Source of the DNA: Paramarasmius palmivorus
Taxonomy: Eukaryota > Basidiomycota > Agaricomycetes > Agaricales > Marasmiaceae
NCBI GenBank assembly: GCA_037176845.1
Contig: JAYKXP010000017.1
Span: forward strand, 682,001-746,000
Direction of reading: 5' to 3'
Length of the DNA stretch: 64,000 nt
Position 1 is the first letter of the stretch, and each line of letters starts with the position of its first letter. Below, one piece after another: positions 11,486 through 21,110 of the stretch. A model generated the notes under the pieces. It worked only from the letters and a program-made list of their open reading frames with translations, was not told where the DNA came from and searched no databases. A program made the position numbers and the translations under genes.

Positions 11486-14323
11486 TTACTCCTGAAAGTC
11501 CGAAAGCCACGACATATCGTTCATGGACGAAAACCCGAGGTCGGGAGGTATACTGAACCCAGTACCGGAGGAAGGAAAGACAGGATGCGATGGATCGTGC
11601 GCGATATTCCAATCGAGTGCCAGCGCAGGGCCAGATGCAGATACTGAGCCAAAGGAAGCACCGTTAGTTTGCTCATCTTCCCCATTGTTCGAAGTTTGTT
11701 CTTGGGAATCTGGGGTCACAGATAAATCAAGCCCAAATGAAAGGTCCGAGAGCAAGTCACTGTCCATAACAAGGTAAGTTTGTGTTTCGAGGGTATAAAC
11801 GGAGCGGAGCGTACCAGAAACGTCCCGCTATTATGTTTCTGGAAAACACAATCAGAACACATTCTCAGGGAGAAAGCGGAGAACAGACCTAGATTCACAA
11901 ACGTGAAGGATACGCAACGCAGCCCGCACTTTGCCGATATCTGTTGCACAACTAAATGTGCTTGGGCTTTGTCGCTTCATGATCCACATGTTGGCTACCA
12001 AGATAATGGCAGCGGTGAGAGCTGTATACTACGCTAGGAATACTTAGTTTGGTTTAGAAAACATAGCAAACAAACACAAACCATGAGCTCAGGACAATAC
12101 AGAATACCGTTCTGGAACAACTTGTCCAGGATTTCGATACCTGCGTTCGCAGCATCAAGGCATGTCTTTCGTGCTGGCGAATCATCTTTCGCTCGAAAGA
12201 TCGAAGGTTTATAGATCTGCATTTGCACGAAATAGAAACAAGCCAGAAGGAAAGTAGACTGCTGAAAGATCCCCTCTAGGTGGTCGGTATTTCCCTGGAC
12301 TAGTGAAGTCAATAGATAAACCCGAGCCGTGGTCTCCACAAACGTACGATGAAGAGGTAAAGCAGTTTTCCAGTCTAGAATCTCACCCTCGAGTTGTTCG
12401 ACTACCCTTGGCCTGTAGGCATCTCCGGCCAGCTTTGCAGCTAGCTTTGGTTTCTTCGGCGCGTACACAGTCGAAATCGCCAATGCGCTGATTTCACATA
12501 GCTTGAGATAATGATTGAATGCTGCGAGTCTGGAGAATCGCTGAGTAGGACCTGCGTTCTCAGCGGTCCAGTATTCGTCATCGAATTCGATAGGGTACTC
12601 GAGGTCGAAGCTAGTGGATGCTGTCAGCTGACTGGGGCATCTTTCGAGGCCTGCAGGACTCACTCTTCGTCGCGAATCGCAGAGGGTCTTCCAAGGAAAC
12701 TGCTGACCAGTCTATCCATTGTTACAAGTACCCTATAACAAGCTAATGCGTCAGATAGCGTCGGAAAGCTGCGCAAAACGAACCAAAATGCGCGCTTCTT
12801 CATCTCGTCTTCGAATGTCATTGTATAATTTTTCGGCTTTCGGCGGTGTACACCCATGTCTATGGCTTTGTGAATGCCTATAATTATTTTCAGTATATGA
12901 GGCCTTCAGAATAATGCAACTTGGGCTAACCATCTCCAATCACAGTCCACGTTGGCATTGGTGATGACATCCCGTGGAGAAACAGCACTGTTAACTGGGA
13001 TCGTTCAGCTTGTGCTAGCGATATAGAAATCAAACTTACGCAATGATACTGTAACTCGTGCATTGGCGAGAAATCTGCTATCCGTGATGCTTGAACCTGC
13101 TGAAACCACCTCCACCTGTTCTCTTCTGTGATGTTGTCCAAATGCCTTGCACCTAAAGAGCACACGAGCAAGAGAATCGCGCCTACATCTTGATCTATCA
13201 GATGATGACCGTCAACGATCGATTGTTCGAACGATTGCTGATGCAGGATGGGGTAGATGATGTTGACCTTGGCAAAGTAGAGCGAAATGAGAGCGCTCAG
13301 GTGGCTACTTTCCGGAAATATGAAGCCTTGAACCATGGGCACGTCGGCAAATCCTAGCTACTAGGGTAAGCTGGTGAGTTGTAACAACCCCGGACACAAA
13401 CATACCGAAGGGGGAGCCCAAAAGTGGTCGCGCTTGTAATGATTTGTGGGTAAAGACATGTTATGTGCAGCAAGGCATGCTTTCTTGACACTCTGGGCAT
13501 TGAGCATCAGTAAGTGACCACTTGACGGTCCAAAATATTTCTGTTGTGCTGAGAAGCAGAGCCTTCTCAGGTTCTCCGACAGCTGGAGTTGTGAGTTAGG
13601 TTCTCCCTCAGAGTCGGACTCTGAAGATGAATTTTGGGACAGGATCGACGGGGAAGAGCCATTGATAGAATTGGAGCTTGAGCCTGAAGGAGCAGGTGCC
13701 TTGGAAGTCAGGAGTCAATGTAAGAGAGCGGATCTAGTACATCTACACGCACTTCGTGAGCCGATTCCTCCCTTAGCTGTATAGTTTGAACGCGACCTCC
13801 AAGGGTAGACATGAATCTTCAAGAATGGTCGGCCACGAAGAACACGGGATGTTTTTGTACAAACTGACCCGCCTTTTGGCCCGCGTTTCTACTACGTGTA
13901 TAAGTTTCATGAGCACCGTCCAGTTGAGGAAGCGTACCTTCACGGGCATGTCATGGGTACATTTCGCATCGAATGAGATACAGGACGAACAACGTCCATC
14001 GGGTATATTTGCACTGTCGCCTTGATATTGGTATGAGAATGACTGCGAATTTGAACCAATAACGCGACGTACACTTGACTGTAGGGACAAATATTCAATT
14101 CGTCCGCCGTAAGGAGCCCACGAATCACATACTTTTACGCCTGAACAAATCACACGACCCTTTAGCTGCACCCCTTCAATGTTAACCCACTGTGCACCAG
14201 CTTACCGTCCTTCAGAAAGCAATCCAGAGTGAGCTTCGTGGACAGGAAATATGTGAGGCACATACTGCAGAGATCACAAGAGCCCTGTAATCTTTTCTTC
14301 TTCTGGACTGATAATTGTGACAT
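11486..14323 (-). CDS. Zn2Cys6 transcription factor with fungal_trans domain
   Basis: Fungal zinc-cluster activator. Start ATG at 14323 gives MSQLSVQKKKRLQGSCDLC. The DNA-binding domain assembles as C-DL-C-RRRKIK-C-DSANIPDGR-C-SS-C-ISFDAK-C, spacing 2-6-9-2-6, which is canonical. It needs exons 14266-14323, 14206-14209 (4 nt), 14133-14140 (8 nt), 14073-14078 (6 nt) and 13938-14020. A 20-nt exon (13869-13888) then supplies KKRGPKG, and 13754-13816 gives the linker. A Ser-rich stretch follows, then FGPSSGHLLM, typical of this factor class. The fungal_trans middle domain runs through SALISLYFAKVNIIYPILHQ (about 13300) and VLVTMDRLVSSFLGRPSA. The acidic tail ends at TAA 11486-11488. GAGTAAGT overlaps that stop, so a further 3' exon is possible. 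It lies 0.6 kb from P450-1, divergently transcribed, and could regulate that array. Confidence 0.85.
14073..14209 (-). other. three consecutive microexons (4, 8 and 6 nt) in the zinc-cluster factor
   Basis: On the minus strand the exon ending ...CTC TGC A is followed by introns 14210-14265, 14141-14205, 14079-14132 and 14021-14072 (56, 65, 54 and 52 nt). The islands between them are GACG, GCGTAAAA and TCAAGT. All four donors are strong (GTATGT, GTAAGC, GTATGT, GTACGT) and acceptors are AAG, CAG, CAG and AAG. Together the islands encode RRRKIK between the second and third zinc cysteines. Any other joining I tried lost a cysteine or broke the 6-residue spacing, except one (donor GTGCCT at 14259) that gives SMRKIK with a poorer splice site. 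Confidence 0.78.
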
Positions 14324-14966
14324 CCAGGATAAGAATTGAGTTTGACAACGAGAATTCCTTCAAGTTGAAAGTGGGACAACGGACCAAACGGACCGATGTA
14401 CCGTATGTAACCCAGATTCGGAGTCACGATGTGACCCGAGGTGACTAAATCCTCATTCTCGCAACTTTCTCGAATTCAATCAATATCACTGAGCCTGTTA
14501 TCTGAGCGCTGAGCCCTCTCGTACTACTTGGTGTTAGATTCATACATAGGAGTCACGATATGTACCTGAACTCCACATTCCACACCAGACCTGAAACGGT
14601 TAGAAGCTGGTAAACGATCTTGTAGACTCGTATTTGTGAGTGACTTCCTTTCCAGTAATCATAATGAGGCTCCTGACGTATTCATGGTTGCGCTAGTTTC
14701 AACCCAATATTGTTTTTTTAGTCGTGTTAAGTCACATGTGAGTCACAATCCTTCGTTCCGCAATTTGTTCTCTCATGGATTAGTTGGGTAACAGATAGCG
14801 AGAGATAATGATTATAATGCGACAAACTTCTACCATAGACGAGATTAGCATCACGTCGCGAATGGAGGCGTCGCTAATCCATATAGAGAACTTACATCAA
14901 GATTCAAAACAGCCATCGTCCTTTATAACGGAGCCTCGAGCATCACTGTGACCTCTCAAAACTCAG
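14324..14966. other. intergenic: divergent promoter of zinc-cluster factor and P450-1
   Basis: The 643 bases between two divergent start codons should hold both promoters. I see no coding frame. If the factor controls the P450 array, inverted or direct CGG triplets would be expected here and in front of P450-2; I could not score this reliably by eye. Confidence 0.45.
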
Positions 14967-16970
14967 ATGGCTTACAGCATCCTCTACCTCTCTATATTGA
15001 CTCTAGTAGTCCTCCGCTTGGCTCGCTATTTCAGAAAGCAGCCTTCGATAGTTTATCCTCCAGGCCCCCGCGCGTTGCCGGTGGTTGGGAATGTTCTCGA
15101 CATCCCATTAGTCAAGCCTTGGGAAGCCTATGCGGGTTGGAGCCGTGTATACGGTACGCATCTTTTCTCGTTTGCGATCAGAATGCACTGTTTTGAACCA
15201 CTCCTCATAGGTCAGGATATAGTTCACTTCAAGGTACTCGGGCAGCATATGATGGTCATTAACTCCCGCGAACTTGCGCATGAGGTCTTCGAGAAACGAT
15301 CTCGTATATACTCGGATCGTGTACGCGTCCCGATGATTGAATTGTGTGTCTATTTAGTTTATTCACCCGGGCTGTAAGCTGACACTGAAGCTGTTGCGAT
15401 AGACTCGGTTGGGCTGCTAATACCTTCTGTGAGAACACTCTTTAAATTGCCGTAGTGGTACTGACAGATTTTAAAGCCTTTATGCCTTATGGTGACACCT
15501 GGCGACAACATCGCCGAAAATTCCAAGAAGGATTTCGCGATTTGGCTCAATCGCACCGTCCCATTCAGTCTGCGAAGACCCACGAGCTCCTTGTGAACCT
15601 GTTAAGAGACCCGAATAACTTTCGTGCTCATATTCGAACGTAAGCCCCTCATCACTTTCGTCTCTCATGCAACTGAATCCGATAGTCTTGCCGCTGCCAC
15701 TATTTTTGGCATCGTGTACGGCCACGACGTCGCCTCCACCAACGACTACTTTGTTGAATTGGCTGAGAAAGCGGTTGGAGCTCTGGTTACTCAAGGGCCA
15801 CTGTCTGCGGCCATTGTCAATGTGTTTCCCTTCATGCGCCACCTTCCTGCATGGTTTCCGGGTTGCGGTTTTCACCGTACCGCTCAAGAAGGTCGTCGTC
15901 TGCTTGATGACATGGTTGAGAAGCCGTATGCTATTGTGGTGAATGAGATCGTAGGTTATACTTGACCGTATCATGATACGGTTTTGATCCGGCTTTCAGG
16001 CATCTGGCACTCACAAAACATCGCTGCTAGCAACATACCTGGAGCAAAACCAAATCAGTAGCGGTGGAGAAGAGAAAGTACTGATGATCAAACAAGTCTG
16101 TTCGACGACATACGGAGGTATGTGTCTCCTTTGACTCTCTGGGGGGCATTCAATGTTGACTGGGCCGAGAAAGCGGGTGCTGACACGGTGTGTACGATGA
16201 TCGATATGTCCACACAGTGTGCCGGATAATATTTACTCACTCATTCCATCTTGACAGCTAGTTTCTGCCCTCGCTACATTTTTCATGGCAATGGCAAGTC
16301 ATCCTCATGCGCAGAAAAAGGCACAAGAGCATATCGACAACCTCATTGCTGGTGAGGATCGTCTACCGACTTGGGAAGACCGGCCCAACTTGCAATATAT
16401 CGAGGCTGTCATGCGGGAAACCTTAAGATATGGTCCTGTGGCGCCCCTTGGGTTTTTCCATTCGGCGGTCAGGGACGACGTTGTCAACGGGTATTTCGTC
16501 CCCAAAGGTCTGTGACGTTGATTCTAAGGAACGCCCCAGCTGGAAATGATTGTCAGGCACTGCCCTCTCTGGTAACATATGGTTTGTTGCTTCGTGCACT
16601 CTTACAGCAGTGCAAACGTATCTAATATTCGCTCTGTAGGGCCATGACCCGAGATCCAACCGTGTATCCAGATCCCGAAAACTTCATCCCCGAAAGATTT
16701 CTCAAAGAGGATGGTACATGTAACGATGATGATGTGTCATTCACTTTTGGTTTTGGTCAGGGCTTTGCAGCTTGAGTTCGTTCTATTCTGTTTACCAGTC
16801 TTACCAACTTTACAGGACGCAGAATCTGTCCTGGGCGCCACTTGGCAATGGCATCCTTGTGGGCCGCGATGGCCAGTGTCCTGGCTACCTTTGATATCTC
16901 GAAGGCCAAAGACGAAGGAGGAAATGAAATTGATCCCAATGTCGAGTATATTGAGGGCCTGGTCGTGTAA
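14967..16970 (+). CDS. cytochrome P450 (copy 1)
   Basis: Heme monooxygenase of an agaricomycete family similar to O-methylsterigmatocystin oxidoreductase-type P450s; substrate unknown. The N-terminal membrane anchor MAYSILYLSILTLVVLRLARY is followed by the Pro hinge YPPGPRALPVVGN. Later exons carry FMPYGDTWRQHRRKFQEGF (helix C, WxxxR), the conserved FMRHLPAWFPGCGF block, the oxygen-binding GADT of helix I, the ExxR motif (MRETLRY) and PENFIPERFL. The heme-binding loop FGFG-RRICPGRH is split by an intron with donor GTCAGG. About eleven exons, no frame break seen; the stop is TAA 16968-16970. It heads a tandem unit with a dead amidohydrolase copy downstream, and is a close paralogue of P450-2. 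Confidence 0.9.
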
Positions 16971-17100
16971 GCACGCTGTTTCTACTAAAACGGCTGAAGA
17001 CATAACCCGGTTGTAAAGACATCCAGGCAATTTTCTGTGCTCTATTACACCACGGTCGGAGAAATTCCGTGTTTTAGTGGCGGATCTAGCTAAATGATTC
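16640..17100 (+). repeat. 3' tract of P450-1 nearly identical to that of P450-2
   Basis: Covers the PENF exon, the heme exon, the stop and about 130 bases of 3' flank. In the last exon I count 10 differences in about 153 bases against the copy at 20090-20250. A 3'-flank stretch of about 55 bases (from TTTTCTGTGCTC to TTTTAGTGGCGGA) looks identical in both. The partner tract is 19915-20370. Confidence 0.8.
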
Positions 17101-17555
17101 AACTCAATGTGATCTACTCTTACACTAACGAACCATGAATGATTTCCAAAAATAAAATGCTGCCTTGCAAGTCTCCGCGCCAGATGTCGTGGAGACTTTT
17201 GGCCACAGAACCTTAGGCTCGTGGCTGCATCCGACTTACAGTACAAGTTTTGCTACCCGAGTCTAAGCCTTCCGAGTCTGTGCTCGCAATGATGAATAGG
17301 AGAATTGAGAGGACTCAACATTTGAAGCGACCGTAGGCCATTCTTCTTCGTAAACCGAAGTGACCCGAGAAATTTCTGCCCATCACCCTTTGGCCAGGCT
17401 TCGCGGAAAGCATGAGGTTGATCATGTAGAGAACGGGGCAGAGGTAAGTACAGTATTTGGATCGCTTGATGACTTGATTGAGGAGAATTAGGCGCCGAAG
17501 TCTGTTCTCTCACGCTTGCATCAGTGAACCGACTCAAAATTACTCTTAACATCTC

Positions 17556-17810
17556 ATGTCGGAGAAACACAGAACGCCTGAAAACGGAAGAAAGGGATCC
17601 CTGGAGTTACTGTGGAGTGCACGAACGAATAAGGTCTTCCACCCAATTCCGACTCCTCTCCATCCTGCTCTCGACGGTTTGGCTTTCGTGACGATACGGG
17701 ACTGGGAATGGACGATCTATATTCCATGTGGGATGAGTTGGATGTAGAGTCTCTTTTGGTGGACATGGCTTGGGTAGATGTCGAATCTGAGGCTTGAAGT
17801 CAGTTTTGGA
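17556..17810 (+). pseudogene. remnant of a duplicated amidohydrolase gene
   Basis: Begins ATGTCGGAGAAACAC, matching the start of the intact amidohydrolase at 21111 (MSEKCITSENQRKG against MSEKHRTPENGRKG). Homology runs through the WSAR segment into the membrane-segment region. It then jumps by an internal deletion of roughly 350 bases to the part matching 21570-21680, where the parent reads AFRSDAGLGVDNLWFMPWVG and this copy is out of frame (its in-frame stop follows at about 17745). Everything further downstream, about 3.5 kb in the parent, is missing. The upstream flank 17255-17555 also matches 20730-21110. It is therefore the dead second gene of a duplicated P450-amidohydrolase unit. Confidence 0.85.
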
Positions 17811-18269
17811 AACCGAGACTAAGCAGATTTGTTTGCTCAGAATTGGAGGGGGCGTCATTGTGGTTAGTCTTGGTTCACAACCTTCATTTCGAAGCTTAGC
17901 TCAGCCTACAGTATCACCTTTCTGCCGGTGATCATACGACTGAGACCACTGCAGGCTGCCCCAACACTACATTCCTGATTGCTCTTGCAACTCTGAGCCA
18001 GGAATTGCTATCATACACCCGATCACGCTAGTTACTGTATAGCGTCGGAAGCTACGATCGGGACGCTGACAATCTATACTCCTCAATTTAACTAATTAAA
18101 CGAAGAACAAACATTATCTATCCCAGTCAGGTTAGCTCCATGCATGTTGGAATCAAACCTTCTTCGACATGAGTATATCCACTATCCACTCTTTCTTCTA
18201 CATATAAAGCACTACACATCGCAACGTCAAACCTAACGCACATCCAAACACTCGGTTCTCCTCGTTCAG
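17811..18269. other. intergenic: promoter region of P450-2
   Basis: No coding region. CATATAAAG at about 18201, some 68 bases before the P450-2 start codon, could serve as a TATA element. Nothing else stands out. Confidence 0.45.
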
Positions 18270-20246
18270 ATGTCTTACAGCCTATTATTCGGTGCTGTCT
18301 TTTGCATTGTGATCGTTTCCTTGGCGCGATATGTCATCAAGCCAACGAAGCACTATCCTCCAGGACCCAAGCCTTGGCCTCTCATTGGTAACGCCCTCGA
18401 CATACCTTCGATCAAGCCATGGAAGGTTTATGCTGACTGGAGCCGCTCATATGGTATGCTTCATATAGTTAACAGAATGATTCTGATATAGTCCTCGCAG
18501 GTCGGGATATAGTTCACTTTGAAGTGCTTGGACGACATATGATGATTGTGAACTCTCGGGAACTCGCTCACGAACTATTCGAGAAGCGGTCTCGTATTTA
18601 TTCCGACCGTCCGTATGTTCCAATGATTGACCTGTAAGCTGCGCTCTCGTCTACTCCCTCTGTGTCTGACTAAACATCGAAAAAAAAACTAGATTGGGCT
18701 GGATGGACGTAGATTTCGGTCAGGATTCCAGATTGATCTAGGAGTTAATTGTCGACCTTGATATTCGCAGCCTTTATGCCATATGGTGAAAAATGGCGTC
18801 AGCATCGTCGACTGTTTCAAGAAGGATTACGAGATTTTGTAGAAGAATCGGAAGACCAGCGAATTGGGTTGGAGAAAGTCTACGAACTCCTTGTCAACCT
18901 GCTGAAAGATCCGAACAACTTCCGAGCTCATATCCGAACGTAGGGTCTCACTCTATCTTGAATGTGAACTTGGGTTATTGACTTGAGCAGTTGGGCTGCT
19001 GCAACGATTATAGGTATCATGTATGGACACGACGTTGCTTCGAACAATGATTATTTCGTCGACCTGGCCGAAAAGGCGCTTGGCACTTTTGTTACTTTCG
19101 CAGCTACATCCGGTGCTCTAGTGAACATCTTTCCATTCATGCGTTACCTTCCGGCCTGGTTCCCAGGCTGCGGGTTCCAATACATCGTCAGGGAAGGTCG
19201 GGATTGGGTCCACGATATGGTGGATAAACCGTATTCTATTGCGGTAGACAATATGGTATGTGATTTTTCTTTTGGCGTGAACAATTCTCAAGGTTTGATT
19301 CAAGAGATCCACAAAGCGTAAATCATCGATTCTCGCTAAATATCTGGATCGACATAGAACTGATGGTGGTGGGGACGAGCAAGAGCTGATGATCAAGCAA
19401 GTTTGTGCAACGGCGTATGCTGGTACGTGCATTGCAGAATACCTATGTTCAAGACACTGACTACTTAGATTGTGACAGCTGGTGCTGACACAGTGCGTGG
19501 CTGTTTTCACCTTCTAGTACTTGCTCACCTATTGTGCCCAGACTGTATCTGCCCTTTCTACATTTTTCATGGCAATGGCCAGCTATCCCCATGTGCAAAA
19601 GAAAGCACAGACGTATATTGACGACGTCCTTGCCGCCGAGGGTCGTTTACCGACTTGGGAAGACCGTTCCAGCTTGCAATACGTGGAGGCAATTGTGCGA
19701 GAGACCTTAAGATGGGCGCCTGTAGCGCCTCTTGGGTTTTTTCATTCAGCCGCCAGCGACGATACAGTTGATGGGTATTTCGTACCTCAAGGTCAGTGTC
19801 TGTTAACTCTGTATAACGCTTTAACTGGAAATTATTTTTAGGTACTGCTCTTTCTGGTAACATATGGTGCATTGCTTTGTGCATTTCTATTTCAACCCTG
19901 ACATTTGTTCGATAGGGCAATGACACGAGATCCGACCGTGTATCCAGATCCCGAAAACTTCATCCCTGAAAGATTTCTCAAAGAGGATGGTACATGCAAC
20001 GATGACGATGTGTCGTATACTTTTGGTTTTGGTTAGGGCTTCGCAGCTTAATCTCATTCTCTCGTGTTCATCTGTCCTACCAACTTTACAGGGCGCAGAA
20101 TCTGTCCTGGGCGCCATTTGGAAGTGGCATCCTTGTGGGCCGCGATGGCCAGTGTCCTGGCTGCCTTTGATATCTCGAAGGCCAAAGACGAAGGGGGAAA
20201 CGAAATTGATCCCAATGTCGAGTATACTGAGGGCCTAGTCACGTAA
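18270..20246 (+). CDS. cytochrome P450 (copy 2)
   Basis: Paralogue of P450-1 with the same exon plan. Start ATG 18270 gives MSYSLLFGAVFCIVIVSLARY, a membrane anchor, then HYPPGPKPWPLIGN. Other landmarks are FMPYGEKWRQHRRLFQEGL, FMRYLPAWFPGCGFQ, a GADT helix-I exon near 19480, VRETLRWAPVAPLGFF (ExxR), PENFIPERFL and the heme loop RRICPGRHLEVAS, again reached through an intron after FGFG (donor GTTAGG). The frame is intact to TAA 20244-20246. Its 5' half differs clearly from copy 1 while its 3' end is nearly identical, suggesting local gene conversion. An intact amidohydrolase follows 865 bases downstream on the same strand. Confidence 0.9.
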
Positions 20247-20370
20247 GTATGCCCTTTCTTCTAAAGCGGTTGAAGACATAACCCAATTTCAAAGTCATCC
20301 GGGCCCTTTTCTGTGCTCTATTACACCACGGTCGGAGAAATTCCGTGTTTTAGTGGCGGATTTAGCTAAC
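19915..20370 (+). repeat. 3' tract of P450-2 nearly identical to that of P450-1
   Basis: Partner of the tract at 16640-17100. It spans the PENF exon, heme exon, stop codon and adjacent 3' flank. The intron between the two exons is less similar than the exons and the 3' flank. Confidence 0.8.
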
Positions 20371-21110
20371 TGAATCGACTCGATGTTATCTACTCTTATT
20401 CCAACGAAATGAAATGGATGATTTTTTTTTTTAAAAAAAGTGCTGTCTTGCAAGACCCCAAAACGTCGTGGAGAACTTCGGCCCCAGGAGCTCATGGAAC
20501 AAGCTCCATCTTGAACTTTGACTGACCGGTACTGACCAGGCACCGCTGTTTGATTAAGTCCATGAGCCCACCCATATTCTATCGTGGCATCCTTTTTCGG
20601 GACTCAAAAGCAACAGCCGATGTCGCTCGACGATCTTTGTAGGAACAGCTTGAAAATCAACATGGCATCACAGGACGTCCGACGCGACGTAGAACTTGTC
20701 TACTATACTTACACGTGTTCATGCGGTTGGGGTCGTGCTTGCGATGATGAATAGAGAAATCGAAGTGTAGAGGAGTCATTTGAACCAACTGTAGGACATT
20801 TCTCTTCGTGAAACTGGAATGACCTGGAGATCTTCTGCCCATAACGTTCCTTTTCGAGGCTCTTCCTGGATCCGGATGGCGGAAAGCATGGTGATTATGA
20901 TTAACTAGGGCAAAAGGTTGGAGGTATTTGGGTTGCTTGATGACTCGGTTGTAGAAACGCTGTAGATTCCTCTGATGTCTTAGTCTATTAACAGTCACAC
21001 AGCGAGGACATGGAAGGGTGAAGAGATCTAAATAGGCGCCGAAAATCTTGTCTTCTCTCGCACCACATGCTCGCATCAGTGAAATCGAACCGACTAACTC
21101 TCAACATCTC
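20247..21110. other. intergenic between P450-2 and amidohydrolase
   Basis: No gene supported. The first part matches the flank after P450-1 (17010-17240) and the second part, from about 20730, matches 17255-17555, so the whole interval belongs to the duplicated unit. A minus-strand open frame at 20657-21076 is part of this duplicated non-coding flank and is not kept open in the other copy. Confidence 0.6.

Noticed and set aside
14133..14171. A minus-strand reading KGSCDLFRRK that looks like a broken zinc cluster lacking its second cysteine
   Set aside because: It lies inside what is better read as intron 2. A proper CDLC segment exists 100 bases upstream and joins through microexons to a perfect six-cysteine cluster.
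21048..21110. Upstream extension of the amidohydrolase start
   Set aside because: The frame begins with TTG, not ATG. The ATG at 21111 is also the start conserved in the pseudogene copy at 17556.
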